Program-made: the position numbers and the translations under genes | The notes under the pieces: model-generated | The model's input: the letters and a program-made list of their open reading frames with translations, nothing else | Told to the model about the DNA's origin: nothing | The model's database searches: none | Shown here: in pieces, positions 23,501-34,193 of the stretch | How the letters are laid out: the number at the start of each line of letters is the position of its first letter | How positions within the stretch are numbered: the first letter of the stretch is position 1 | Origin: Pristionchus mayeri | Taxonomy: Eukaryota; Nematoda; Chromadorea; Rhabditida; Neodiplogasteridae | Direction of reading: 5' to 3' | Length of the DNA: 64,000 nt | Assembly (NCBI GenBank): GCA_036245805.1 | Contig: BTRK01000005.1 | Coordinates: forward strand, 18,266,984-18,330,983

Positions 23501-26500
23501 AGACAATCGTGCTAGCCTCGACGATTCCTTCTCCCAGCAGTAGACTGAGTGTCCAGGAACCCCTAAATGGGCCTGCCAGATAGCACGCCAAAGAGGGAGA
23601 GCGGAGGCTAGAGAAGGACGAGGGAGTGGGGGAAATCGAGAGAGCGCAGAGAAAGAAGCCCGTCCGAGAATGGTCCTCGGGGAAAAACAAGCTATCATCG
23701 ATGCACAGTGATGAGGAGCCCGCTTCCGGGTCATGCGCACAGGACTGGTGAGGGAGGGGAGGAGAGATCGGAAAACGACGAATTTCATCGTATTGGGTCG
23801 GATCTAAATTGCAGCGTCCTCAGGAAGTGAGTACGGCTCATTAAACACACTCAATCTGCTATGAGTTCCCGAATCTGGGACGACTGTGTAGCCATTTATA
23901 ATACTTGATTTTCAGTCACTAATTAGTAAATAAAAGTGAGTAAAGAAAATGCGTTTAGTTTTCCGCGCAAGATAGACAAAAATTGGTGTTCCCATGGCTG
24001 CGTAAGGAGTGCATGAAAGTGTTATTCTACTCCCCTAAGGGTAAATTCATAGATCAAAGACCCACATGGGAAGGGTGAGGTAGACGGGTTGTAGTCGTTC
24101 GTAGATCTTGAATAAGACGACTCGTCCACCCATCCGAGCAACAGTGAACTTCCTGAAAATGGTATTTGAGCTTTATTTTTCTTATTTCTGTATGTACTTC
24201 TTCGTCTATTCGTCTATGTGTTAAAGGAGCTGCTGCTGGTGTTGTTTCTCTAAATTAACGTGAAAAAACTGGAAATTTATATTTTTTATCTACCACAAAT
24301 TTATATTTTTTATCTAGTACATGTATGGCACAATTCTTTTGAAATCAGCGCGCTCCGTTTGACAAAATATAGAAGCGAAGCTCACTTGAGATAGACTGGT
24401 GCAGCATTCACTCGCGTCTTTCCCGATAGGAGAGAAGTGAAGTAATTGAGGTACCTGCAGATATCAACGTCGTATGACATCAAACTATCAAGATCTGTTA
24501 TGTTTATCATAAGTCTTTCCAAGTAAAAGTTGTGTTGTTGAGGTCAAAGATCACTCGTACCTCTTGTTGCTGGGTAATCCATTGCTAGCTCCGAGTTGTT
24601 TCTCGATGTATCTCTGCATCGAGAATCGCTCCTCGATCGAATCGTCGCTGCAACGATAAAACTTGCAAAAAAGCATTGTTGTTATATTTTTTGTTTATTT
24701 GCAAAGTTTTATTTCTTTAATTTTTTGTATTTGATTCAGTCGTTAACGACAAAACAAAAATATCCCTGTCAAAAATAAAAGATCACATTTCCCTCACTTG
24801 GCACAGATGACGTTGTAGTGCATGAATGCGGATACGAGAACAGCAGCCCGTTGAGGATCTCCCTTCGAGTGGATGAGTACTACTCGAGAGGGACCTCCTG
24901 AGAGAAATCAATGACCAGTTAGGATGTAGCATGTGCTGATTTCACCTGGGATATTGCATTCGACCAATCATCTTATTTTTCCTCGTAGGTTTTACAGTTA
25001 TTTCTGAATTTCCAAAGATTACTCTAACCATTCAGCCATTGCTCGAAGCTCTTGCTCACTGCGCAGAGTCGATCGAGAGGAGGAGCGAGATGACACGGCC
25101 AGCCAACCTAACAATATCAAATGTTTTCACGGGGGGAAATAATTTGAAATGTTTATTTTTTACTGTAACCGCATTCATAAGTTGTATCGAGTTAGTAATT
25201 ATTAGTTGGTCTTACCTCAATGAGATTCTCCTTGCCCACTCCTCTGGCCAGATCTCCTCTCTGCCGGCCGACATTCCACACTCTGCAGAGCATTCTTTGA
25301 TCTTTTTAAGGTGACAGATTTCGTTATCCCTCTTCATGGCTGCTATTGACTGGTCTTTAATCTCTCTGATCAACCTGTAGTCCAATGCATGCTTCGTCTT
25401 CAGATGTCTCGCGAGGGCGTTCAACGACGATCGATAGGCGGCGTCCGTCCCCGACAACGGAGAAGTCACCACTCAAGAGAGAATGTTGTTTTCGATTTTT
25501 AGTACCACGAGACCTTGTCCCAGAATCAGTGCAATCTTCGTACAGTGACTATGAATCACTCGTGAAACTTATTTTGCCCACCTCCCCGAACGAAATCAAA
25601 ATTCACAATAATGGGTTTCACCGATGATTCGAAAATTCTCGAAAAAGATTTGATTATTTAACAGACGATAATAATGGCTAACCGATGATCCTTGGGGTGA
25701 CGTAGGTGATGGTGAGTCCCTCCTCGACGGGCCCCTCCAGGAGCACCATCGGGTTGCTCCCACTCTGACCCTGTACAATTCGAATTTGAATCTCGCGCAG
25801 AATAACTTACTAAAATATAAATCTAGCGCAATTTTCTACAGGAATAGCAGACAGCAGGACGTAGACGCTAGTTTGGGGCCAAATCAGCTCTGATATGAGT
25901 GACACAAACTTCGTTAGAGAGGAGGAAAGAAAGGTTTGATGAGGAAAAAGGAGCTGAGGAAAGATACCCGAATAACGAAACGCCTCCACTTCCCTCAGAG
26001 ATTCCAGTGGAAATCGACACCTCCCCACTTTCTGATTCGACACAGGAGGGAATGTGATGAAGAGAGAATAGAGAGAGAAGGAGGAGAGGGAGAACGGGGA
26101 ATGGAGAGAGGGAAAAGAAAGAGACAGATGCAGGAGCAACTCATGAAGCTAATTCGGAGCGAATGTGGAACAATATTAGCGTTGCAGAGAACGAAAAGTG
26201 GAGATTTGCCAAGAAAAATGCGTCGTTTCGGCATCGAAAGTGGAAAAGAGCGCGCTCTCAGTCAGAGAGAGAGAGACAACATATCAAAAGAGGGACGAGT
26301 CATCGGGAGTCTCTCCATTTCACGAACTCTCTTGCCTCCTCTAACCAAGGGTCAGTGGAAGACGTGAAGAGGCGTCGACCCCAGTTCTGAGGAGGAAGGA
26401 GGGAGAGGGTCTAAGTTGTGTCCGAGAGAGTATCAGTGAGAGGAACGGAAAGTCATACTCGAGATGGCTGGAGAAGCGCGAGATTCGAGACTGGAAATGC

Positions 26501-29500
26501 CTCAGACATCCGGAAAACAAGGAGTGACGCAGAAAGGGAAAAGTGCGCGAGTGATGCGATCATGCGTGCTCCTCGTTTATCACTGAAGAAGAAGAGAGCA
26601 AAACAAGAGAAGGAGAGGGAGAACACTGGAGGAGAAGCTAAGAGAGTGACACGATAAGGCAACACCCCCAGACAAGGGCTTTGAATGATTGTTTTTGCAA
26701 TCCAACCTGCTTCAAAACGGAATAGCAAGCGAGTTTTCAGAGATTAGTTAAAAATACACTGCAGCATTCCGTAGAATCATAAGCCCGTAGCGAGGTCTGG
26801 GGCGACCAAGAAAATGAAACTCACGAAACCATCTTTATGGGGTTACTTTCGTGGCATATACCATGTTGTTCGTCATCGAAAAGTACTCCGGGACCATGTT
26901 TTCGTGGGTTTCATTATCTCGGTCCAGTCCGGATACTCGTGGAACCAATGGGGATGCTCAACTCACATTCTTCTTATCCTCACTCAGTCTTCTTCCTTCC
27001 TTCTCCTCACTTTCGTCCTGCAATCACATTTCAATCCTTTTTTGTCTTCTCTCGTGCCGTTTCTTAGTTTCTTCTCCCCAAGGGAAGGACGATTTTGGAG
27101 GAGTTCACAAATTTCAAATTTCTCTTTCTTCCTTCTTCAGTCTCTCTTCTCTCAGTTGACAAATGGGAGAGAGGAGAAGATACCCTAGCTCGTTGTCTTT
27201 TTACGCATAATCAGGATAACCCGGCCTCGTGGTCCGCAGAGACCGATTTGAGAGTGGGGAGAAGGGGAGATATGGGGGAGGGGGCGTAGTTCTTCCTCTG
27301 ATCTTCCTCTGACATCCTCTGATGCGGGGATGGGAGCATGACGCGCTGTTTAGATACAATTTTTCACAATTGGATTTTTGAGTGAAATGAACGCTGTAAC
27401 TTATCTTTCGCGTGGGAAATAGGTAGATTTCGAGAGAAGTAACAGTAAAAGGGAGAGGAGAGCAATTGCATTTACAAGTGAATTGGCTGGAGTGGACATT
27501 GAGTCGTGACCTTGAATTGAGCAGTCCACCTAAGGTGAACTTCATTTGCATGACCGTAAAATCACTGGAAATTCCATGTTGACAGACCATACTTTTCCTG
27601 GCTCGAATTATGGTCATTCACTTTAATCAAAACGTATGCAAACACAGCTTTTAGGTATATTGTAGCTGCGTTCTACGTCAAGATTCGAATGTTTGTAGGC
27701 TTTCGCTATCCGTTTTATCCTACAATTCTATGAGTGGTAATCAAGAGTTCAAAAGTGATTCGCAATGATTCCATGGACTTCTTAGTTCTCTCTCTCTAAC
27801 TGTACGCGTTGTCATAACCCGCCCTCCCTCTGAGTACTCTCACGCGGAAACAATTCCCAGAGCAAACAGCGGAGCAATAACACCATCGGACTCCACTTTA
27901 TCGCCCCTGCCCCGCCAGAAATTGAAATATAAATTATAAGATTCCAACAGTTCAGTTCGCATATGAGGCCGTCCGCCATAGATTCAACAAGGCCTCGGCA
28001 CAGCCAAAAAAGTGGAACCCACGAAAACATGTTTGCTGGGGTAGTTTTCGATGCTGATCATCGTGGTCCACTTCATTTTGCACTTCATTTTTTTCGAATC
28101 GCTCATTGAATTTCGGTGTGGTGCCATATCACTTCCGGTCAAAATTGCTTTTTTCGCATGCTGTACGCACAAAATACACGATGGAAGGTCGAAATCTCGC
28201 GTGCCCGACCAGAATTTCACGGCGAATCGAATGGTGTATTTCATTAGTCATGAATGTTCCATGTTTTCGAGAAATATCGACTTTTTGACTCAATCATGTG
28301 TGCGAGTAGAGACCGTAATCATTCGATCCGCCGTTTCACGCTGATTCGAATGGTATGTATATTTGTGGGGATCCGAGGTACCCGAAGACCACTTATGCCC
28401 CCTTTTCTGCTTTTCCAGCGTTTTTCACTGTGTAATCGGGAAATGAGAGGACGAAAAATGATAAGGAAAATCATTTTCATCCGTCTCATTCGTCGATTAC
28501 ACAGTGAAAAGCGCTGGAAAAGCAGAAAAAGGGGCATAAGTGGTCTTCGGGTACCTCGGATCCCCACAAATATACATACCATTCGAATCAGCGTGAAACG
28601 GCGGATCGAATGATTACGGTCTCTACTCGCACACATGATTGAGTCAAAAAGTCGATATTTCTCGAAAACATGGAACATTCATGACTAATGAAATACACCA
28701 TTCGATTCGCCGTGAAATTCTGGTCGGGCACGCGAGATTTCGACCTTCCACCGTGTATTTTGTGCGTACAGCATGCGAAAAAGCAATTTTGACCGGAAGT
28801 GATATGGCACCACACCGAAATTCAATGAGCGATTCATGCAAAATGAAGTGGACCACGATGATCAGCATCGAAAACTACCCCAGCAAACATGTTTTCGTGG
28901 GTTCCACTTTTTTGGCTGTGCCGAGGCCCCGTTGTGAGTTGTTGAATCTATCGTGGACGGCTTCATATAAGTTTTAGGAAATGGTAGAAAGGTGTAACTC
29001 GTTATGCATTTGATAAAACGTCATTAATGTATGCTAGTTCACGCCTCTTTGCCCCGGCGACTCTTAATTAGTCAGTAATTACGCATCTCCAATTTCGTCC
29101 CGTAGATCCCATCTGTTGGATTAGCCGATTCGGCTATGTGAGCTCAACCTTTGCGAGATTCCGATGACAAATCAGCTAGTCTTGCAAAACATGATTTTGA
29201 CCGTTGAAAAGATGGAAGATCAGTTTTAAATGCTTTGGGCATGCACGTTCGAGGGTTTCAGAGTGCCTTGTGACCTCTCGGGAGAATTCTCTATGTAACG
29301 ACGCCCTGTCTCCAGAACGGTCAACACTACGAGAGAGCGGGCGGATAGGAGAGAGTGGGCAGAGAAAGAGAGGGATAAGAAGCCGTTGATGAGAGAGTGC
29401 GGGAAACGAGGAGAGTGCGGGTGGGATTCGAACATTCTGTGTGAGAAATCTACGGGAAGAAAGAAAAGAGCTGGGAGATCTCGACGATTGTACGATTCGC

Positions 29501-30752
29501 CCTGAGGAGAAATAAAAACTATCTTCCATTGTCTTGGAAGTTTTCGAATTTCCCAGGCCAATGATTGTTTTTCTGGCTCTGTACCGTTTGGAGGACAGAT
29601 CGATTTCTGTCCCGTTTGGGAGGACGTATCAGAATCACAGTAGACGTATCAGAATTACAGTGGACGTTTCAGAAATACAGTGGACGTATCAGAAATACAG
29701 TGGACGTATCAGAATTACAGTGGACGTATCAGAATTACAGTGGACGATTCGGGCTTGAGCTAGCTTAAAATTATAATATTGATATAAGCTTACCCTTCGC
29801 GTTAGCATAAGCGACTTCGGCTCTCTAAAACTGTTTTCTCTAACCGTGAAACCCTATAACAAGAGTAACTTTCCCATTCGCATCAATGCGCCCTATAGCT
29901 TCTACGAGCTCCAAAACCCCAACTCTGGCATTGAAAAATTCTGGGGAATGAGTGCTACTCTCTTTCTTTATGTTTACTGCATGCTGCGTCATGGATTTCC
30001 CCACTCTATTCCTAATTTTATCCGCTGTATTAGATCACCGAAGTAATTAAAGAAGAGGGAAAGACTAAGAGCAACTGAAGGAACACTACAAGTGCAGTTA
30101 CGGGGGAGCCTTTTGCGACGGAGGTGGAGTTACAGACTGTATATATAGTAGGTACAATACGCTATAGAGCTAACGCACTCAGACATGGAAAGCCACTTGG
30201 ACGTCCAGAATTACAGTGGACGTATCAGAAATACAGTGGACGTATCAGAATTACAGTGGACGTATCAGAATTACAGTGGACGTTTCAGAATTACAGTGGA
30301 CATCCGTCCACCAACACCTCTTTTGTCCCCCCAAACGGTACAGAGCCGTTTTTCTTTCATTTCTCGTGTATCTCGATGCTGATCATTTGAGTTTCCTCAA
30401 TTTCCCTTCATTCCCACGGTTTTCGATGGGTGAACAATCGCTTATCAAATCGATTGCGTTGTTTGGCATGCTTGTCATTGCTTGATAGTGACGAGGAGTA
30501 GAGAGAATAGAGAGATAAAAGAGGCGAGCGAACGATAAAATGCAATGATTGAGAATGAGCGAGGAACAATGGAATTAGCCCATATTTCGCGCGTGTTCCA
30601 CAGTAAGGAAAAGTCACAAAAGCGCGGCGCCCAAATGTCTAATCCCATCAATCAAAGGACGGGCTGGGAAGCGAACTTTAGAAGAGGAAAAAAGGAGGAA
30701 AACTCACCATAGAAAGCCGCTTCTGCGGCCGAAAACACATGAACTTTGACAT
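6502..30752 (-). CDS. tns-1: Tensin, long isoform (pseudophosphatase-C2-linker-SH2-PTB), about 50 coding exons
   Basis: Tensins link integrin tails to actin at focal adhesions and dense bodies. Coding exons, 5' to 3' on the minus strand: 30752-30708, 25770-25683, 25471-25375, 25282-25216, 25107-25029, 24897-24798, 24647-24561, 24454-24386, 24152-24066, 23089-23003, 22678-22569, 22351-22290, 22147-22060, 21221-21168, 19736-19673, 19529-19392, 18956-18902, 18815-18732, 18558-18451, 17841-17638, 17339-17281, 17151-17079, 16939-16839, 16738-16681, 16566-16472, 15875-15774, 15211-15122, 15059-14996, 14927-14858, 14796-14730, 14664-14581, 14523-14475, 14409-14212, 14081-14031, 13982-13908, 13837-13760, 13653-13552, 13386-13293, 13187-13145, 13098-13028, 8979-8893, 8521-8402, 7810-7745, 7695-7599, 7439-7375, 7305-7226, 7147-7094, 7045-6936, 6845-6767, 6618-6502. 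Every junction keeps phase (1423 aa). PTEN-like region about 16-211, C2 about 212-355, SH2 about 1135-1255, PTB to the end. The first exon ([15 protein letters not shown]) is the least certain. The symbol follows the C. elegans tensin gene. Confidence 0.88.
10059..10392 (-). CDS. Alternative first exon for a short tensin (Ser/Pro/Ala-rich head joined to SH2-PTB)
   Basis: An ATG at 10392-10390 opens a 334-nt frame ([20 protein letters not shown] at the start). It is rich in Ser, Pro and Ala and ends in GGIVRP before a GTAAGTT donor. It leaves phase 1, exactly what the first SH2 exon (8979) requires, and the joined codon is CAC. The upstream long-form exon (13098-13028) also ends in phase 1 and can splice directly to 8979, skipping this exon. 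Used as an internal exon after 13028 it would break the frame, so it fits best as a separate start. A CCCTCAG acceptor 21 nt before the ATG may be a trans-splice site. The predicted protein is 402 aa, resembling the vertebrate short tensin (TNS4/Cten) layout. The splice logic is seen in the sequence; the promoter is inferred. Confidence 0.7.
10536..10559. repeat. Poly-C tract (24 C)
   Basis: An uninterrupted run of 24 cytosines, preceded by a short CT repeat, just upstream of the alternative tensin exon. Its length may vary or be misassembled. Confidence 0.9.
11470..11505. repeat. CT dinucleotide microsatellite
   Basis: About 18 CT units inside a tensin intron. No coding signal accompanies it. 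Confidence 0.85.
21400..21640. repeat. Polypurine/polypyrimidine low-complexity tract
   Basis: C/T-rich (about 21435-21515) and then G/A-rich sequence, with a long G run at about 21590-21601, within a tensin intron. Translations on either strand are Ser/Pro/Arg-rich artefacts. Confidence 0.7.
22060..25770 (-). other. Tensin N-terminal module: inactive PTEN-type phosphatase plus C2 exons
   Basis: Exon by exon the translation follows vertebrate tensin. YVTPRII matches the conserved tensin start; LIEVGWP and QWLN flank the phosphatase core; [12 protein letters not shown] is the P-loop; [10 protein letters not shown] and [10 protein letters not shown] begin C2; [11 protein letters not shown] and [10 protein letters not shown] are C2 strands; and [11 protein letters not shown] with SYEDFG end it. 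The P-loop keeps the histidine and arginine of HCx5R but has Ser136 (numbered from the 30752 start) where the catalytic Cys should be. Lipid or protein phosphatase activity is therefore not expected, as in vertebrate TNS1, where this position is Asn. The module probably binds membrane lipids or actin. Confidence 0.88.
25771..27960. other. Tensin intron 1, proximal part
   Basis: I found no coding exon here. Purine-rich sequence occupies about 26040-26660. A short imperfect inverted repeat at 26816-26912 (AATGAAACTCACGAAA against TTTCGTGGGTTTCATT) echoes the motif TTTTCGTGGG found at the ends of the foldback element 1 kb downstream, and may be a degenerate relative. Confidence 0.45.
27961..28970. 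mobile_element. Palindromic foldback element in tensin intron 1
   Basis: About 1 kb of near-perfect palindrome centred near 28470. The left arm starting with GGCCTCGGCACAGCC (about 27990) is mirrored at about 28913-28927, and the two arms run almost into each other with only a short asymmetric centre (about 28435-28495). Mirror-image open frames occur on both strands, which is an artefact of the palindrome and not coding. No transposase is present, so it would be a non-autonomous element. Target duplications were not identified. Confidence 0.88.
29623..29742 (+). repeat. 20-bp tandem repeat array, left
   Basis: Six units of GACGTATCAGAATTACAGTG with one to three changes each, in the left subterminal part of the TIR element. 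The 20-bp period is not a multiple of three, so the frame shifts with each unit and the translations are not meaningful. Confidence 0.92.
30200..30299 (+). repeat. 20-bp tandem repeat array, right
   Basis: Five units of the same 20-mer in the same orientation as the left array, near the right end of the same element. Such subterminal repeats in TIR elements often correspond to transposase-binding sites; that role is inference. Confidence 0.9.
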
Positions 30753-32130
30753 TGCTCAGTTTGGGGCGTTCAGATCATCTGAATGGGGGAAATTTATAAG
30801 AAATTGGGTGCAAAAGCCTCGAAAGTACGTGAGAATGGCCTGAGGAAGCAATAGAAGAAGGTGATCATCTGGAATGAATCTGGGAATGGGAGGGAGATCA
30901 GAGATGAGATCGAGAAGGAGGGAAAGAATCACGAAACAATGGGGGAAGAAGTGAAATCAGCTCTCTTCAAGGCATACAGAGAGACGAGAGAGGAGACGAC
31001 TATCTTGGAGCTTTCGAGCACTGTTTCACCTTCTTTCCATCTATTCTCTCTCTCCGGTGGAGGGTCCCCCCCCCTTCCCCCCCCCCCTTTCCTCTCTCTC
31101 TCTCTCTCTCCAGGTTAGACTGGGCGGCTCGTAACTGTGCAAAGAGAACGTGTGAGAGAGAGGAAGATCATTTACGTTCCGTCTGACTGTTTTAGAACGC
31201 CTATTGATCAAACGAAATTGGAACTCTCGAGTTATCTGATCCACGATATTTCATTCAAAATTGAAGGTAGGTCGGAGCAATCTTCAGGTAGAGCACGAAA
31301 ATGCCATTCGGCACTTTACTCCTCATCCCGAATCTAATCTATTCTAGTATCTATCGTTACTTCAATGCAATGAAGAATAAAGAATGTGAACACATGCAAA
31401 AGAATTCTCTCCGTTCGTTAGTTCTCTTCTCTAATTCAACGAAGCGTGTGAAATTGAATGGTCAAATTGGCACGGTCAAGAGAAGGACAAAAAGAGTGGC
31501 GAGGGGGGACGGGAGAGAGAAGCGGGACGAACAACTCGATGGGTGATAGCCCCCCCTCCCATTCCCGCACAAGGTCGAGAGGGAAGGAGTCGATCTGATT
31601 TACTGCAACCATGGGTGAGATTGAGATGGATCGGGTTAGGAATTGACTAAACTCTCCTCGTTTCCCTCCCTCTCTCTGGTCACATTAGGAAGAATGAGGG
31701 AGGAGGAGGAGGAGGAGGAGCAGGGGAGGAGGAACACTTCCGGGCACCGTCGCGTCGCCTTTATTGTGATGGGTGGGAAGAGTTATTGGTGGGAAATTCT
31801 CGCGGATCACGAGATGCATGGGACTAATTTGGAGTGCTATCGATATGATTTATCGAGCGAGATATAGGTCGTTCTGATAAGTGCTTCACTCAGTTACTGG
31901 CATGACAAAATGATGATGCTGATGATCGAATCGTTTCCGATGGAAATTATTTGGACGACTGAAGATGATTCGAACGCCTAATTTTGTAACTCATCTTCTA
32001 GATTCCCCCTGAAATAATTCATCCTCAATCTCGTTATTTAACAATTGCATTGTGAATTTGACTTTTTTTACTTACTTCATCATTTTCCTTATCTGATTGC
32101 TAATGTTATTGTCACAACTTGATCGTGAGA
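30753..32130. promoter_or_regulatory. Divergent intergenic region between tensin and the YxTL-repeat gene
   Basis: About 1.4 kb separates the putative tensin first exon (minus) from the ATG at 32131 (plus). It should contain both promoters. It holds C-rich and CT-repeat sequence at 31065-31110, but I found no defined element such as a TATA box in a convincing position. Confidence 0.4.
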
Positions 32131-33991
32131 ATGAATAAAAAGATGCGAACTCCACTTCTTTCCATAGCTATGCTAGCTTATTTCCCTCTGATTCTCCAAG
32201 GATTCGCACTTATCTGCACGATCATATTGATATCAGTGACATGCAAGAACTCGAAAGTATTTCAATTTTTAATTTAAATATTCACTTATATTTTTCAGTC
32301 CAGCGTCGAGGATGATACTGGTGGTATGATATCATAGTTGTTCAGACTCAAATCTAAGAACTGTTGCAGAATACAATGATGAGAATACAGTAGAACAAGA
32401 CGCGATTGGCGCTGATCCCGTGGATTACACCGTGGTTTGAACAAAATCCTCTTCTTCATTCACACTATATCTACAGAACAACGTCGAGCAAGCACCTCGC
32501 TTCCCCGAACACAGTGGGCCTTCCTTTGCTTGCCCCCTTGAACCAAATGATGCAGCCATAAACACGAGGAATGGTTGTCGACCTCATCAAACTCCCGCTG
32601 CTGGAAACTACGATCAGACGAGAAACACCAACTACGCTGGAGGGCAAACCATGGCGAATTACGGGAACACAAACTATGCTCCTTCTGAACAGCCAGTGCA
32701 GAATACTGTGATGAAGGAAATGGCAGGTGCGTCCATTTCATATTTAATTATTTAAAGTTGATTTTAATTTCATTAGCATTTATTCAGCGGCCTCCGACCC
32801 CAAGTACGAAACTCTCGCTGCAGTGGGACCGAAGAATGTCTTCGGAAGAGACAAGCAGGTCGTGGCGCCAGTAGCAGGTTGGTTTGGATTGATCACTGAC
32901 CTTTCATCAATGAAATATGAAGGAAATATCGAACCAAACTACACTATGACTAATCTCCAGACTAATCAATTCGGGCCGAATATGGCGAACAAGTTAGTAA
33001 ATTGTTTATAAAAAAATCGAAATTCGTTTCAGTATCAGAAGAACAGCAATGCCTCGACCACCGCAGCAGAGCAGAATGATCGTTGGTACGTTGATGACAT
33101 TTCGGGATTTACAAATTCTAAATCGTGTGAAAAAATAGGGTTGTTCTAGACCCGAGTGATCCCAATTACGAAACGCTGACCGCAGTGGATAATAACGTCT
33201 TCGGTAGGGAAAAGAAGGCGGAGGAAATGCAATACGCAAAGCAGACAATTATCCCTGGAAAGGCGAAGGTCGTCAGTGAGTGAACTATGCGTTTTAGAAA
33301 TGCCTTTTCACACGGCCCCTTATTCGTCGACATTAGAAAACCTAATCCGCCTAATTTTTCTCGAACGGAAATCGTTCAAACGTGCCTAAATTGACCCTGC
33401 CTCAGGAAATCAGGAAATTGCGGGTCATTTAAGCTTCAAATTTTACAGTATTTATACCTCTCCTCTGCGTCTTTTTCCAAATTTCAGTTTGCAATTCACT
33501 GCTACATAGAGAATTGCAGAATAGGGTCAAGTGGGCGGAGTTAGGCGGTCCGATTTTTCAAATGTCGACGGGCAAGGGACCGTGCTTTCACGGATCTGAA
33601 ATTATTCAGATATTTTCAAAAACCCGAAAACTGATCCTAAACTCTTGAGAGCCGAGTGATCCCAACTACGCAACCCTCGCTGTAGTCGAAACAAACGTGT
33701 TCGGAAAGGACAAGAAGAAGAAGGTCCAGTACGCCAACATGACCATTGTCCCTGGAAGGGAGGCCGTAGTCGGTGAGTAAACTGCCCTCAACTTTCCCGA
33801 TCACATTAGTAGTGGCTCAATCTATCCTCTCCTTGTGATCATTTCAAAGCTTTCATCATGAAATTGTTGAAGTGATTTCTCTTGTAGCCGCGAGTGACCC
33901 CGAGTACCAGACCCTCGCCCGCGTGGAGAATGTCTTCGGATCGGACAAGAAGAGGAGGAAGAAGGGGAAGTGCAAGAGGGGAATTCACTGA
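32131..33991 (+). CDS. Single-pass membrane protein with four YxTL repeats (358 aa), unknown function
   Basis: Nine exons keep phase: 32131-32256, 32299-32323, 32370-32434, 32477-32726, 32788-32992, 33033-33085, 33150-33275, 33650-33772 and 33888-33991 (TGA). Residues about 8-38 form one hydrophobic segment (MLAYFPLILQGFALICTIIL) after a basic start, so a signal anchor is likely. The remainder is polar, with an Asn/Tyr-rich stretch (TNYAGGQTMANYGNTNYA). Four copies of a roughly 20-residue motif follow: SDPKYETLAAV then NVFGRDK, SDPNYETLTAV, SDPNYATLAVV and SDPEYQTLARV, each followed by VFG and a basic patch. Three of the four repeat copies start exons in phase 1 at conserved positions, indicating growth by exon duplication. 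The YxTL core resembles tyrosine sorting (YxxL) or phosphotyrosine motifs; this is inference. I do not recognise a named family. Confidence 0.75.
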
Positions 33992-34193
33992 GGGAGAGGG
34001 AGACAGCTCCGAACATAAATGGATGTGGTTCGAACACAGACAACTCACTTGAGATGCATTTATCAGCCCCGACAATTGACGATACATTCCACTAGCCATA
34101 AGCAAAACTCTAGCACGGCCTTCTGCTATATTCAAATATATTCCGTCTAACTGTTTTGACGTGATTACTATAACGTGTTCTTCGTGTCATTCG

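Larger units (their letters stand above)
29575..30347. mobile_element. Non-autonomous TIR element with 8-bp target duplications
   Basis: The termini are inverted repeats: GGCTCTGTACCGTTTGG at 29575 and its complement ending at 30347. The element is flanked on both sides by the identical octamer GTTTTTCT (29567-29574 and 30348-30355), a clean 8-bp target-site duplication. That length suits the hAT, P or Merlin superfamilies; I cannot choose without a transposase match. It is 773 bp, has no transposase frame and carries a 20-bp tandem repeat array near each end. It lies in tensin intron 1, 360 bp from the putative first exon. Confidence 0.85.

Noticed and set aside
28254..28678. Pair of nearly identical 119-codon frames on opposite strands
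   Set aside because: Mirror images produced by the palindromic element; no domain or splice signals. The same applies to 37010-37780 and 41285-43344.
29623..30299. CRISPR-like regularly repeated 20-mers
   Set aside because: The units are head to tail without unique spacers, and they lie inside a TIR element of a eukaryotic genome.
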